Of a stretch of 64,000 bases of DNA, positions 1 through 11,499 are shown in pieces. Each line of letters starts with the position of its first letter. The stretch's first letter is position 1. The position numbers were made by a program, and so were the translations under genes. The DNA comes from Armigeres subalbatus (Eukaryota > Arthropoda > Insecta > Diptera > Culicidae): NCBI RefSeq assembly GCF_024139115.2, contig NC_085141.1, forward strand, positions 32,441,242 to 32,505,241, written 5' to 3'. Below the pieces are notes generated by a model, which ran no database searches, was not told the DNA's origin, and was given only the letters and a program-made list of their open reading frames with translations.

Positions 1-357
1 CATCAAATGCTGTCTTCGCATCCTCACAATTGAGTGGAAGCGTAAAAAAGTAGAGGTACAAAAAACAGAGGGAAGAAAAGCAAAATAAAAACACATGTGA
101 GTGAGGCGTTGGGCGAAAGAGCACTCATTGAGCCTCCGGAGCGACGCTTTGTATGTGAAAAAAATCTTGGAGGCTGCTTTGAGTGCGAGTGTAAGTGAGT
201 GACGTACCACAAGTAAAAGATGAACAGATAGACTCGCTCTTGTTTTGCGACGCACAAGCTCGGATTTAATGATGCACAATGTTGTGAGTTTTGATGCTTA
301 TTTCGCCTCCCCAAAAAAACCCTTGCCCTCGGTCATTTTCTACTCCGCGAGGAGTTT
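1..357 (+). other. 5' flank / probable 5' UTR of the R1-like LINE
   Basis: No coding signature is visible. The stretch runs directly into the gag-like ORF1 that starts near 358 and is most simply the 5' untranslated region of that LINE plus unknown flank. A 96-codon minus-strand frame at 24-314 has two hydrophobic stretches but no recognisable family, and I treat it as fortuitous. No target-site duplication marks the left LINE boundary, so the true 5' end cannot be placed. Confidence 0.3.
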
Positions 358-1037
358 TTGTCAAGCCTGCATACAACAGCCGAGGCACTGCAAACACCAA
401 TGAGCATCCGAAATACTCGCACGGAGAAGCGAAGCAGGGACTCTCCAGGAGAGCAGGAAGTCCCGAAGAAGCAGCGAAACGTGCAAGGTTGTGCTAGCAT
501 ACTGAAGGAAGGCGTCAAGAATGGTGATTGGAAAACCATGGAAAGTCAGCGGGAGAAGAGAAAGAAGCAGAAGGAGAACGTGGAAAAGAAGAAGGATCAG
601 AAAAAAAAAAGAAAAACATCGCTCTTCTCGTGAGAGGATCAAGGGGGACGCCTTGATTGTCGAAGTAAGTGACATGACGACATACGCAGCGATCTTGCGG
701 AAGGTAAGAGAGGACCCGGTGCTCAAGGACTTGGGTGAAAAAGTGGTGAGGACTAGGCGTACTCAGAAGGGGGAATTGCTGTTCGAGCTGAAGAAGGATC
801 CCTCGGTCAAGTTCTCGGCTATCATTGCCAATTTCTTAGGTAGTGAAGGAAACGTAAGAGCTTTAACGCAGGAGGCAGTGGTCGAGTGCAGAGACCTGGA
901 CGAGATTACTACGGTAGATGAACTGAGGGATGCACTGACCTCACAATGCACACCTGGCGAAGTTCACATGACCATTCGGCTGAGGAAAGCGTACGGTGGT
1001 ACGCAAATAGCCTATTGCATTCGACTGTGATTTAATG
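358..1037 (+). pseudogene. R1-like LINE ORF1 (gag-like), N-terminal part, frameshifted
   Basis: Nucleic-acid-binding gag-like protein of a non-LTR retrotransposon. It opens at 358 with a Lys/Arg/Glu-rich segment, then shifts frame in the A-rich run near 600-615 and continues in the frame that is open to 1030. That second part carries the gag core typical of mosquito R1/Jockey-group ORF1s: a YAAILRKVREDPVLKDLG-like segment, then RRTQKGELLFEL, then a GGTQIA motif. The reading is lost at the MITE insertion that begins about 1038 and resumes at about 1163. The frameshift and split make it non-functional. Clade assignment (R1-like) rests on the downstream endonuclease and RT; Jockey-group is the alternative. 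Confidence 0.75.
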
Positions 1038-1162
1038 CTTTAGAGATGGCTTTCCAGTCTTGACAAAATCAAAACACTGTTATTTAATCTTGTCCAAGAT
1101 TGAAGGACAATATTAAATAACAGTGTTTTGATTTTATCAAGATTGAAAAGCCATCTCTAAAG
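1038..1162. mobile_element. Small foldback MITE inside LINE ORF1
   Basis: Near-perfect inverted repeat: CTTTAGAGATGGCTTT at 1038 is mirrored at 1162, with arms of about 50 bp that include AAAACACTGTTATTTAAT and its complement, around a loop of about 20 bp. It lies between the GGTQIA segment of ORF1 and the downstream zinc knuckles. No clean short target duplication is visible. Instead a diverged ~24-bp stretch of gag (TACGCAAATA versus TACGGAAATA) appears on both sides. It has no coding capacity, so it is a non-autonomous DNA element or foldback insertion. Confidence 0.75.
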
Positions 1163-1530
1163 TACGGAAATATTAGCGATACGACCTCCGGTAGACGCTG
1201 CCAACAAAATGGTTGAGATGGGCAAGGTAAAAGTCGGATGGTCGGTGTGTCCGTTGAGACTCACTCCTCGATGCACCAAACAGATGGAGTGATGCTTCAA
1301 ATGTATGGCGTTTGGACACCAGGCGCGAAACTGCAGTGGCCTGGACAGATCCGGTTTTTGTTGGAAATGTGGTGGAGAAGGACACGTTGCTAGAGACTGC
1401 ACGAAGCAACCAAGATGCCTGCTCTGTAAACCGGAGAACGGAAACGACCGTATGACGGTTAGGCTTCCAATGCCCTGCCTACAAGAAGGCGATGGCGGGC
1501 CGAGATTAATTGAGATAATAATCAAGTTAA
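1163..1530 (+). pseudogene. R1-like LINE ORF1, C-terminal zinc-knuckle part
   Basis: Continuation of the gag-like ORF1 after the MITE. The frame starting near 1182 gives the helix region ending VKVGWSVCPLRLTPRC, then an in-frame TGA, then two CCHC zinc knuckles of the form C-X2-C-X4-H-X4-C (CFKCMAFGHQARNC and CWKCGGEGHVARDC), then the start of a third (CLLC). Zinc knuckles bind the element's RNA in the RNP. The stop replaces the Arg normally found just before the first knuckle, so the ORF is dead. It runs to the ORF1/ORF2 junction near 1515-1530. Confidence 0.8.
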
Positions 1531-1780
1531 TCTGAATCATTGCAACACTGCACAGCAACTGTTGTGGCAGTCGACAACAGAAGCAATGTTTGATTTGTCA
1601 ATTATTGCTGAACCGTATCGGATCACTTCTGACCACGACGACTGGGTGGCGGATTCATTGGGGACTGTAACTATCCAAGTGATGGGCACCTATCCAAGAG
1701 GTAGTAGACAGCCCAAGCGAAGGTTTCGTAGTCGCCAAATTAACGGGATCTTTGTGTGTGGCTGTTACCACACCCCATCA
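1516..1780 (+). pseudogene. R1-like LINE ORF2: APE endonuclease, N-terminal part
   Basis: Start of the pol ORF. It reads NLNHCNTAQQLLWQ followed by LSIIAEPYR, the first blocks of the apurinic-like endonuclease of R1-group LINEs, with the catalytic Glu in AEPYR. It continues through DDWVADSLGT, frameshifts near 1690-1740, and is broken at a poly-C/poly-G run (1781-1803) and the MITE at 1805. The domain nicks target DNA for target-primed reverse transcription. It resumes at 2034. Confidence 0.75.
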
Positions 1781-1803
1781 CCCCCCCCCCCCCCCGGGGG
1801 GGG
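1781..1803. repeat. Poly-C / poly-G palindromic run
   Basis: Fifteen C followed directly by eight G, abutting the TTAA of the MITE at 1805. It interrupts the LINE endonuclease frame. It may be a replication-slippage product or a scar of the neighbouring insertion. Confidence 0.9.
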
Positions 1804-1804
1804 C

Positions 1805-2033
1805 TTAAGGTCACTCCTGACAGAATCCAAGTTTCAAAGTGCTCGCGTTTTCGGGGGCACAACACTCTATACGGAGGCGGCGGATAACTGTCATTTTTGT
1901 TAATTCAGCTTTGCTGTGTCGCAGCATGCGTGAAAAAATGAAAATGACAGTTGTGCGTTGCTTCCGTATCGAGTGTTGTGCCCCCGAAAACGCGAGTACG
2001 GTGAAACTTGGATTCTGTCAGGAGTGACCTTAA
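1805..2033. mobile_element. TTAA-flanked MITE (nearly full-length palindrome)
   Basis: Element 1809-2029 is bracketed by TTAA at 1805-1808 and 2030-2033, an exact 4-bp target duplication. Its terminal inverted repeats begin GGTCACTCCTGACAG and extend about 95 bp on each side, so almost the whole 221 bp is a hairpin around a short centre. No coding capacity. TTAA specificity is known for piggyBac-type transposases, so mobilisation by such a transposase is an inference. It interrupts the LINE endonuclease. Confidence 0.88.
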
Positions 2034-2335
2034 GAGCAAAATAACCGGATGCGCCACTCACTCAAGGAGAAACTGATCGGCCGAAAACCGATGATCATCG
2101 GAGGCGAATTCAAACCTTGGTCATTAGATTGGGAAAGCAGACTGACTAACACTAGAGGTTGCAGTTTGCTGGAGGCGCTGGCAAAGCTGGAAGTAAAATT
2201 GGGCAACGAAGGTACCGTTAGAACATTTCGCTGATATGACAGGGAGTCCGTCATCGATGACACGTTCTGCAGTCCGTTGATGGCGAGGAACATGAACTGG
2301 AGAGTTTGTGAAGACTATACCCATAGCTATCACTA
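2034..2335 (+). pseudogene. R1-like LINE ORF2: endonuclease, C-terminal part
   Basis: Resumes the endonuclease frame after the MITE: KEKLIGRKPMIIGGEFKPW, then LDWESRLTNTRGCSLLEALA, then LGNEGTVRTFR, and after one stop DDTFCSPL and NWRVCEDYTHSYH. These match in order the conserved blocks of R1-group endonucleases. Two catalytic positions are altered: the usual GDFN is GGEF-K, and the terminal S-D-H is S-Y-H, so the domain is catalytically dead as well as interrupted. It stops at the 22-bp repeat that marks the next insertion (2314-2335). Confidence 0.8.
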
Positions 2336-3325
2336 TTTACAAGTCATCAATTGTAAGGGAGGTCGGATTTTTTCTTTTTTGGTTTTGATGCTCATAGTTG
2401 GGTTTGCCATTGGAGGGTGTTTTTATGAGGTGTGCGAGGGAGAGTTCGGCTGCCGGTGGGACTTGAACCCGCACTATTCCATTAAGAACACGGACATATT
2501 ACCAATTATACAACAGCTGCCCTTGCGAGAAAGCTGTCCCATAACCAGCTAATAACGGTGACATATGAGTCAATTCCCCGTATCCATCGAATCCTACTTT
2601 AGCAATATTTCACATCTTTTCTCTCTACCCAACTATGTGTATCGAAATTGAACAACAGTCGATCGCGTTTGAATCACAAACATGTGCTTCTGCCTGTCGT
2701 ATTGAGGCGGGTTTGCTTCTGCTACGACAACAGAGGCTTGTTTGCAGCCGTTTGCTCATTTATTCATCCACTTAGAATTAATTTGTTGATCAAAATCATT
2801 ATCATATCAGGGGGAAGGGGAATTTAAATTCTTTTTGCTCTTTTTTCGTTTCAGAGAGCGAGCAAAGGCGCTTAAACCTAGACTATTAGCCAGGGCAAGG
2901 CTAATACCTTCGCCCCATCCGAGGAAAGTCATCGGCAAGGATAATGGAGTGACATAAATTTCTTAGCAAAGTCACTCCCAACGTATTTCCACAAATTTTC
3001 TATCATTTGCTTATAATGATACTCCTAAGCCACATACCCTACCCACCATCCAATTCCTTGACATCTATGAGGGCGTCGGTGAGTCGCTGGCCTCTCGTTA
3101 AGTAGATGTCATATCATCATTTCCTTCCCTTTCCTAGTAACGGAGAAGATGGGCGTGGCCGGCAATGATAGCTTTCATGATTTATCATTTTGGACCCCCA
3201 ATTGGATTACCATTGAATCCCAAATGGAAATCCATAAGCAATTGGGGTAAGAAAGGTAAAGAATATACATGACAACTATCAGTATGCAATCTACGAAATA
3301 CTCCGTTACAACGCAACGCAACGCA
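2336..3325. mobile_element. Retroposed ~1 kb insertion with 22-bp target duplication and a tRNA-like B box
   Basis: A 22-bp direct repeat (2314-2335 and 3326-3347, containing ACCCATAGCTATCACTA) flanks this DNA, and the LINE endonuclease frame is restored across it. A long target duplication is typical of LINE/SINE retroposition. The right end is a short tandem tail of ACGCA units. Near 2440-2520 the minus strand has GGTTCAAGTCC, a good tRNA B box, with upstream sequence able to serve as a weak A box. No protein is recognised. It may be a truncated LINE 3' UTR or a tRNA-related retroposon. Confidence 0.7.
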
Positions 3326-3347
3326 ACTATACCCATAGCTATCACTA

Positions 3348-3690
3348 GCCGATCCGGTATAGTGTCGGAACACGAACGCCGACGGTGCGACGGGTTATAA
3401 GGCCTAGTGGGAGAAGATGGAAGACGAAGAGCTTCGTGAAGGATTTTTTTTATCGAAGCACTTCAAGTGGATAGCGGCGCTAAAAACCTTGACACAGACC
3501 AACTAACGTAAACGCTTACGAGGGCTTGCGAAGCGACGATGTCAAGGAAGTTAGAGCTTACGAACAACCGCCGGGGAATCCAGCATCGTATAGGCCCATA
3601 TGTCTGTTGGATACACTGGGGAAGCTTCTGAAAAGGGTTACCCTTAATAGGCTTACACAGTTCACGGAGGGTGAGACTGGCTTATCGAAA
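3348..3690 (+). pseudogene. R1-like LINE ORF2: linker and reverse transcriptase fingers
   Basis: The LINE resumes immediately after the second target-duplication copy. The first 180 bp are frameshifted linker. From 3526 the frame reads through the RT N-terminal block GNPASYRPICLLDTLGKLL and LNRLTQFTEGETG, conserved in R1/I-group reverse transcriptases (RT motifs 1-2). The frame stops at an A9 run where the 3.5 kb array element begins, and the next RT block (GFRKGRSTVDAI) is found at 7180. Confidence 0.8.
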
Positions 3691-3841
3691 AAAAAAACCC
3701 AGATTAATCCACCTAGCGGTGATGGTGCCTTTCTCGACCTTCGTAAAATGTGTGTGCTTGAAAAAAGATGAGCTAGTGGCTAGGAGTAAAAAAGACAAAT
3801 TTCTTTGTCCGTTCTATGAAAATCAGATTATTTATGGCAAA

Positions 3842-4030
3842 GATATTGTAGATCCAGTTGAAAACCGAAAATCATATTTTGTCCCATTTCCGGATGTCGC
3901 AACTGCATCGCGAGTGGTGCCCGACTATGGCACAGTTGCGCACTACTCGCGATGCAGTTGCAACATCCGGAAATGCGAGAAAATGCGATTTCGCCTCGGT
4001 TCGGTTTTCAGCTTGATCTACAATATGCTA
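3842..4030. repeat. Long inverted repeat (foldback)
   Basis: ATATTGTAGATCCAGTTGAA... on the left is mirrored by ...TTCAGCTTGATCTACAATAT on the right. Inner arms CATTTCCGGATGT and CAACTGCATCGCGAGT are also mirrored around a centre near 3925-3935. Arms are about 80 bp. It lies inside the 3.5 kb element before the monomer array. Confidence 0.8.
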
Positions 4031-4382
4031 ATAAGAATTTCGACATTTTTGTTTCCTTTTCCAATCTTTTTGACGTACATAACCCTGGTTTATTTCACCC
4101 AGTCATATATTTTAAGGATATCACTTTTGGATGTTAGTTGAACTGAAGCTCCGACTACACAAAAATAAAACGAAGATGTCATTCCCATCACGCGAGCGGA
4201 GGGCAATATTTGTTATGATATAAATCTCATGACCGTCTTTCTGCCAAACTCCCGTATGAAGTGGGAGAGACAGAGACATCATCTCAGTTCGTCGAGCTGA
4301 ATCGATTGGTATATAACACTATGGGTCTCCAGGCCTTCTGTAAAAGTTTGGTTTTTGGAGCGAACATACAGCCTTTTCGTAT

Positions 4383-7033
<2,651 letters not shown>

Positions 7034-7166
7034 GACATCACCTCAATTCGTCGAACTGAGTCGATTGGTATATAACACTATGGGTCTCCGGGCCTTCTAT
7101 AAAAAGTTTGTTTTTGGAGCGATCATATAGCCTTTACCGTATACTTAGTATACGAGAAAGGCAAAA

Positions 7167-7620
7167 CTGTTCGGATTCCGTAAAGGCCGATCGACTGTGG
7201 ATGCAATAAGGACATTCATTAAAGATGCAGAGAGGGCGCCCAAGAGGAAGAGGAGCGGCAATCGGTTCAGCGCGGTAGTAACGATTGACGTCCAAAACAC
7301 GTTTAATAGCAGCTGGGAGGCCATTGCCGCAGCGCCGCATGGAATGCGAATTCCCGACATCCTGTGTAGGATTCTTAGGAGCTACTTCCTGAACCGGATT
7401 CTGGTTTACGACACGAACTTGGGACAGAAGTCAATCAGGGTTAGGGCGGGCGTTCCACAAGGGTCCATACTAGACCCGACGTTATGGAATGTGATGTACA
7501 ATGGCCAGTGGCCGCCAATGCGGACGTCATCCACCACCAGAACTGTCGGACGACCTCTGCAACTTGAAGACCAAGTGGGCGCATTGCGCGAAAGCGTTTC
7601 CTGCGATAGCCGCCGGTAGT
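7167..7620 (+). pseudogene. R1-like LINE ORF2: reverse transcriptase palm, truncated
   Basis: The RT continues directly after the array element: FGFRKGRSTVDAIRTFI (motif before palm), then AVVTIDVQNTFNS, which is RT motif A with its catalytic Asp, then IRVRAGVPQGSILDPTLWNV, which is motif B. The expected F/YADD motif C is absent because the sequence diverges after NVMYNG near 7500, so the enzyme lacks its second catalytic pair. Codons 7500-7620 do not match the family. With the pieces at 358-3690 this gives one LINE in a single orientation, fragmented by insertions. Confidence 0.82.
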
Positions 7621-7838
7621 CGGGGCACCATTATTAGTGGGGAAGTTTCCTTCACCGGAACTGGTGGACCACCCTCGACGCCGAGGGAGTCAGGAGGATT
7701 CGAGTGTGGCACAACCACCGAAGGTGCGAGACAACGTAGCAGTGGATCTTAGCCAGCCAGTCGGCGAACTGGCCAAAGCTAGGGATCAGAACTTTAGAAG
7801 AAGTGCATGGGCACCACCTGTATGATCGACGCACATGT
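7621..7838. other. Unassigned stretch after the LINE RT
   Basis: GC-richer than its surroundings, like LINE coding sequence, with short frames in all three plus phases. I cannot match it to RT or RNase H blocks. It may be rearranged LINE 3' sequence. Confidence 0.3.
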
Positions 7839-7859
7839 CTAATAACGAAAATGTATTAG

Positions 7860-8390
7860 TTCTATTCGCATACTAAAAAAAAACTCAAAGGTGCAATTAA
7901 CGTTAAGGCAATCAAACTCATCAAATGCTTTAGCCAAGCAAGCCTTTGGCACAGCAGAGTGCGATTGAATTCGCATTCTATACCGTCCCGCCCAGACAGT
8001 TACTGGGGGGCATGGAGTGCGATCCTCTCGTTTAATAAACAATGTGCACTCGCTTGGCTGTGGGTATACAATAGTAAAGCACATTTGGAGATTGGACAAA
8101 TCAAGCATTCGAAAGATATTCAATTTGCAAAAAAGAGAGCTAACCGTGGTGGAGGTTGGTACTCGGATTCTGATGGCTTTTCCGCAAACGTGACCTTTAA
8201 GTGGTCTTGTTGTGTAGGGGTTATCACGCCTATCTAGAGAGTAGGAGGTTGAGGGTTCGAGTCCCTCCAAGACACGTGGATTCTTTTTCGCAAATTTCAT
8301 ATCAATTTGTCCATTTCGAAACATATGCTGTGCATATGCACAGCCAAGATATTTATCAAAGGTGCAGCCCAATGGGGTTGTTCGCAAAAG
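7860..8390 (+). repeat. Repeat family with embedded tRNA-like cloverleaf (plus copy)
   Basis: Dispersed repeat present here on plus and again on minus at 57540-58300. Recognition segments are GCTTTAGCCAAGCAAGCC, AAACAATGTGCACTCGC, GATTGGACAAATCAAGC, GATGGCTTTTCCGCAAACG and a downstream block CAAATTTCATATCAATTTG. The tRNA-like part (8203-8274) sits in the middle, so the family is either a composite SINE or a transposon that captured a tRNA gene. Open frames across it in either strand do not resemble a protein family. Confidence 0.75.
8203..8274 (+). other. tRNA-like cloverleaf (SINE-type pol III head)
   Basis: Folds by eye as a tRNA: acceptor GGTCTTG/CAAGACA with six of seven pairs; a three-pair D stem (GTG/CAC); anticodon stem CCTAT/GTAGG with a seven-base loop CTAGAGA (anticodon position AGA); T arm GAGGG-TTCGAGT-CCCTC, perfect. 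The B box GGTTCGAGTCC is canonical. Being embedded in a dispersed repeat and recurring at 57555-57630 and 58272-58297 argues for a tRNA-derived element, not a functional tRNA gene. AGA would be Ser, but the short variable arm does not fit tRNA-Ser. Confidence 0.65.
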
Positions 8391-9275
8391 AGACGTAACT
8401 ATACGAAATGGATGGTATTTGTCATCATAGTTTGTGCCTCTTTATCAACATTGATATTTCCCTCTCCCGAAAATCTCAGTATAAGCTCTTTCTTCCTCAT
8501 CAAAGATTGGTGGTTTTGATAAGAGCCGTTTGTTCAAGTTTTCGATGGGAATTAAATATAGGAAAGCTGCTTTCCGGCGTGCGCGAGCCAGTTTGATCGG
8601 GATTCCACATTTAACATTCATGTGACATGTCATTCGGAGAATGACAAATTCTAAGAATCCTATTTAATTTTCTCGCAAGAATCTGAATTTGGTTATGAGC
8701 TGTTGACTATCTAAATAGCGTATTGTTGTGAAGAATAATAACAGAAATTTGACTCAAGCCGAAGTTTCTTCATATTACAAAACATTATCTCTTGGCATCT
8801 GTCTGTCTGACCGACGTTCGCCGATGGGTGGTTGCTGTAGATAGTTTCCACTGAGGTGGCGTCTTCATGGATTTTATACAAAAGCCACCATTTTATACAA
8901 AAGAAAGTTGATCTGACTATCCGAAAAAAAAACTTCAAAGTGCAAAACTCAATCATAACTAGAGAATTTGATAGCGCGTCGGAGGGAGATGATGCAATAA
9001 ATTTAAACGGATGGAATCACTAACAGCAACCAAACTACCACGCCAAACCCGATGACACCGAAACAGTCCTTTTTTGCAATTAACTTTTTCTTTCCATAAA
9101 GCTGGCCCTGAGAAGAACCAATTTTCTTTTCAGTCCCGCCCCTTTGTGATCTGATATGGGTGTAAATATAATGTGCATTCATAATGATTAACGAAGGGCG
9201 GGGCTAATGGAATTACTTCATTAGATACAAGAAAGCCGCTTTCCGAGGCGCTCGTGAGTCATTTTGATCGGGATT
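8391..9275. other. Non-coding stretch with a ~55-bp direct repeat
   Basis: No gene is seen. A motif GAAAGCYGCTTTCCG followed by TTTGATCGGGATTCCACA occurs at about 8560-8608 and again at 9232-9280, 670 bp apart in the same orientation. The second copy lies immediately left of the hAT-like element at 9284 and supplies its target. Confidence 0.6.
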
Positions 9276-10706
9276 CCACAGACCAAGGATGTTTTCGATC
9301 ATTTAGTAATTTGCATTCGATCATTTAGTAGTTTGTCTTTAACTCATTCCAGAAGCTGAATTTCCAAATGGCTTGTATGGTGGACTTCTAGTGCGAAGGT
9401 TTTTCTACAACTCTGCTTAATGGTTCGTTGTTAGAATTTAACTAATAAGACGATCCCCACCGATGTGTATCCAAATGAGTGTCTAGTATAGGAACGAAAT
9501 GCATTCATATTTTATTTATGCACTTGTTCTTGCACCGGTTGTTTCTATCAAGGTTGTTGAAGTGCAATCATGCTTCGCACCGGTGGTGAATATCCGGTTG
9601 CTATTGAGGCAAACACGGAAATAAATAAAATCAGGAAAAAAATATTATTTATTTTCAAATCTTTCAGAACGCGCTCCAACTTTTGTAATATAAATATGTG
9701 CGTAATGCATTTTGTGATTATCAGATTAGCTAGACACACATCTGCTAGGTGGCGCTAGCTTATATGCAATAATTTAGTGAGGTGGATATCTCGAAATCTA
9801 TAAGACTTAGAAAGATTTTGCCTTCTACAAAGTTGTTCGGGTAGCCATAACATTTATGATGGAGACTAGTTTAGTTTGGAACTCATACGCATAGCGGCGC
9901 TAGTGTATGAGAAATAACCTGTTAGGTTAAATATTTCTATATCCGTTATAGAGTTAGAAGGTGGCCATCTTCTACAAAGTTACGGCAATATTCTAAAAAT
10001 TTCAGTTTTCGAAATAGCGGTTGTATTTCAAATTAAACTTGTTTTCGTCATGATGGTTTCAACCACCCGAACAACTTTGTAGAAGACGCCAATATTCTTA
10101 AAATTCCAGATTTCGAGATATCTAACATATCAGTTTATTTCATATGCACTAGCGCCGCCAATCAGTAGAAAACCAAACTAAACTGACCTCCATCACAATG
10201 GTCTTGATGATGAATAACCGAACAATTTTTCAGAAGGCGGCACATTTTTTTATTTATGCGTTACTCTATATTTCCGTGTGATGGTTTGGCAACGGTTGGA
10301 ACGGGTCGCCAAATTTGCCAACTCGCTATTCACCGAAGGTTGCGTTTACATTTCCCAAACCCGTTTACCAACGACCGGTGCGAGTTCGCGTTATTTACGC
10401 ACTGGTGGCTTTATTTACGCACTGGTGGGGATCGTCTAACGGAGTTATAGCACTAGTTGCAGTAACTTAAACTAAATGATTGGAATTTTGTTACTATTTA
10501 GTCAAAGTTAATGAAACTATAGTTTTAACTCCGTTACTAGTGGAATTCAAACAACGAACCATAAGACAGAGTTGCAGAAAACCCTTCGCACTAGAAGTCC
10601 ACCATACAACACATTTTGAAATTCAGCTTCTGGAATGAGTTATTGACAAACTACTAAATGATCGAACACGAATTACTAAATGATCGATAACATCCTTGCC
10701 ACAGAC
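9276..10706. mobile_element. hAT-like non-autonomous element, 8-bp target duplication
   Basis: Element 9284-10698 is flanked by CCACAGAC at 9276-9283 and 10699-10706, an exact 8-bp duplication. Terminal inverted repeats begin CAAGGATGTTTTCGATCATT and extend about 160 bp (left arm to about 9441, right arm from about 10541) with a few mismatches. An 8-bp duplication and ends of the form CAAGG are hAT traits. There is no transposase. The centre carries a second, nested inverted repeat. The length of 1.4 kb fits a deletion derivative or a large MITE. Confidence 0.82.
9741..10165. repeat. Nested inverted repeat with GGTGGCGCTAG ends
   Basis: Left GGTGGCGCTAGCTTATATGC and GATATCTCGAAATCT are mirrored by right AGATTTCGAGATATC and GCATATGCACTAGCGCC. 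Each arm also contains TTCTACAAAGTTGTTCGG or its complement. Further internal copies of TAGCGGCGCTAG at about 9893 suggest tandem inverted duplication. It looks like an older foldback inside the hAT-like element. Confidence 0.7.
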
Positions 10707-11198
10707 AAAGGCTGTTCGGAGAATGTTATTTGACACTGCCTTACAAGCGAGAGAAAAGGCAACAACAAAAATAAATAAAGATTTAAAAAATGGGCTAAAC
10801 GTAAAACAAATCAAAACAAGGCACGTTACACTTTTTAGCGAAGAGTCCTAGTTAGAAAACGCATTATAAGTGTTTTTTTTTTGTTTTGCACTTCTTTCCC
10901 AAGGAATTTCAAAAACCAATTATATAAGAAAGGCAAAGCATTTTTCACGCTGTTCACGCCATAATCTAACACATGAGATTCAAAATAATTATTACCAATG
11001 GGGAAAAGCATATCTTTGTCGCATAATGCATAATGCAAAGGATTTCCGTTGAAAATGTTACCAGCGCCTCCGTGATGCTGTGTCCGCTCCGCTGCGATTG
11101 CTTTGATTTGTCCGCTCTGCGTTAAATCTTGTTTAAACTGAGGATTAGATCCAAACCCGCAAGTTGCTTGATTTTGATGTCTGTGCCTGTGATTCAAG
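10707..11198. other. Unassigned stretch with a 120-codon minus-strand frame
   Basis: The minus frame 11197-10835 encodes a His/Gln/Asn-rich start and then a segment with LHYALCDKDMLFPIGNNYF and LPFLYNWFLKFLGKEV. I do not recognise a family. Codon composition is AT-rich like the surroundings and there is no splice or promoter context. It may be a decayed transposon ORF or chance. The rest of the stretch shows nothing I can name. Confidence 0.25.
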
Positions 11199-11394
11199 TA
11201 GGGGGAATGACGGCTTTGGCAGGTTTTGTTCTATTATTGGCAGGGGTTTTTTTTATGACTGACTAGGCTCAAATTTGGCCTAAACATTCTTTGCATATCA
11301 AAGAATATTGTGGCCAAATTTTATAAAAATTTGGTCGACAAAAACCCCCCTGCCAATAATAGAACAAAACCTGCCAAAGCCGTCTTTCCCCCTA
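11199..11394. mobile_element. TA-flanked MITE
   Basis: Element 11201-11392 is flanked by TA on both sides (11199-11200, 11393-11394). Its inverted repeats begin GGGGGAATGACGGCTTTGGC on the left and GGGGGAAAGACGGCTTTGGC on the right and run about 50 bp to a GGGGTTTTT boundary, around a ~90-bp centre. A TA target and a size of 192 bp fit a Tc1/mariner-type MITE. Confidence 0.88.
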
Positions 11395-11499
11395 TTTAAT
11401 TTGTTGGTTTACATATTTCTAAACTTTTCATCAATTATCGATAATAAATAGTGGAACATCAGTATTTTCATATAAATACAAAGAAGCGTTGACTCATCC
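11395..11499. other. Short AT-rich spacer
   Basis: Sequence between the MITE and the 5' side of the Jockey-clade LINE. No feature seen. Confidence 0.5.

Noticed and set aside
8203..8274. Functional tRNA-Ser gene
   Set aside because: It is embedded in a dispersed repeat with two further copies, has an acceptor mismatch, and lacks the long variable arm expected for tRNA-Ser.
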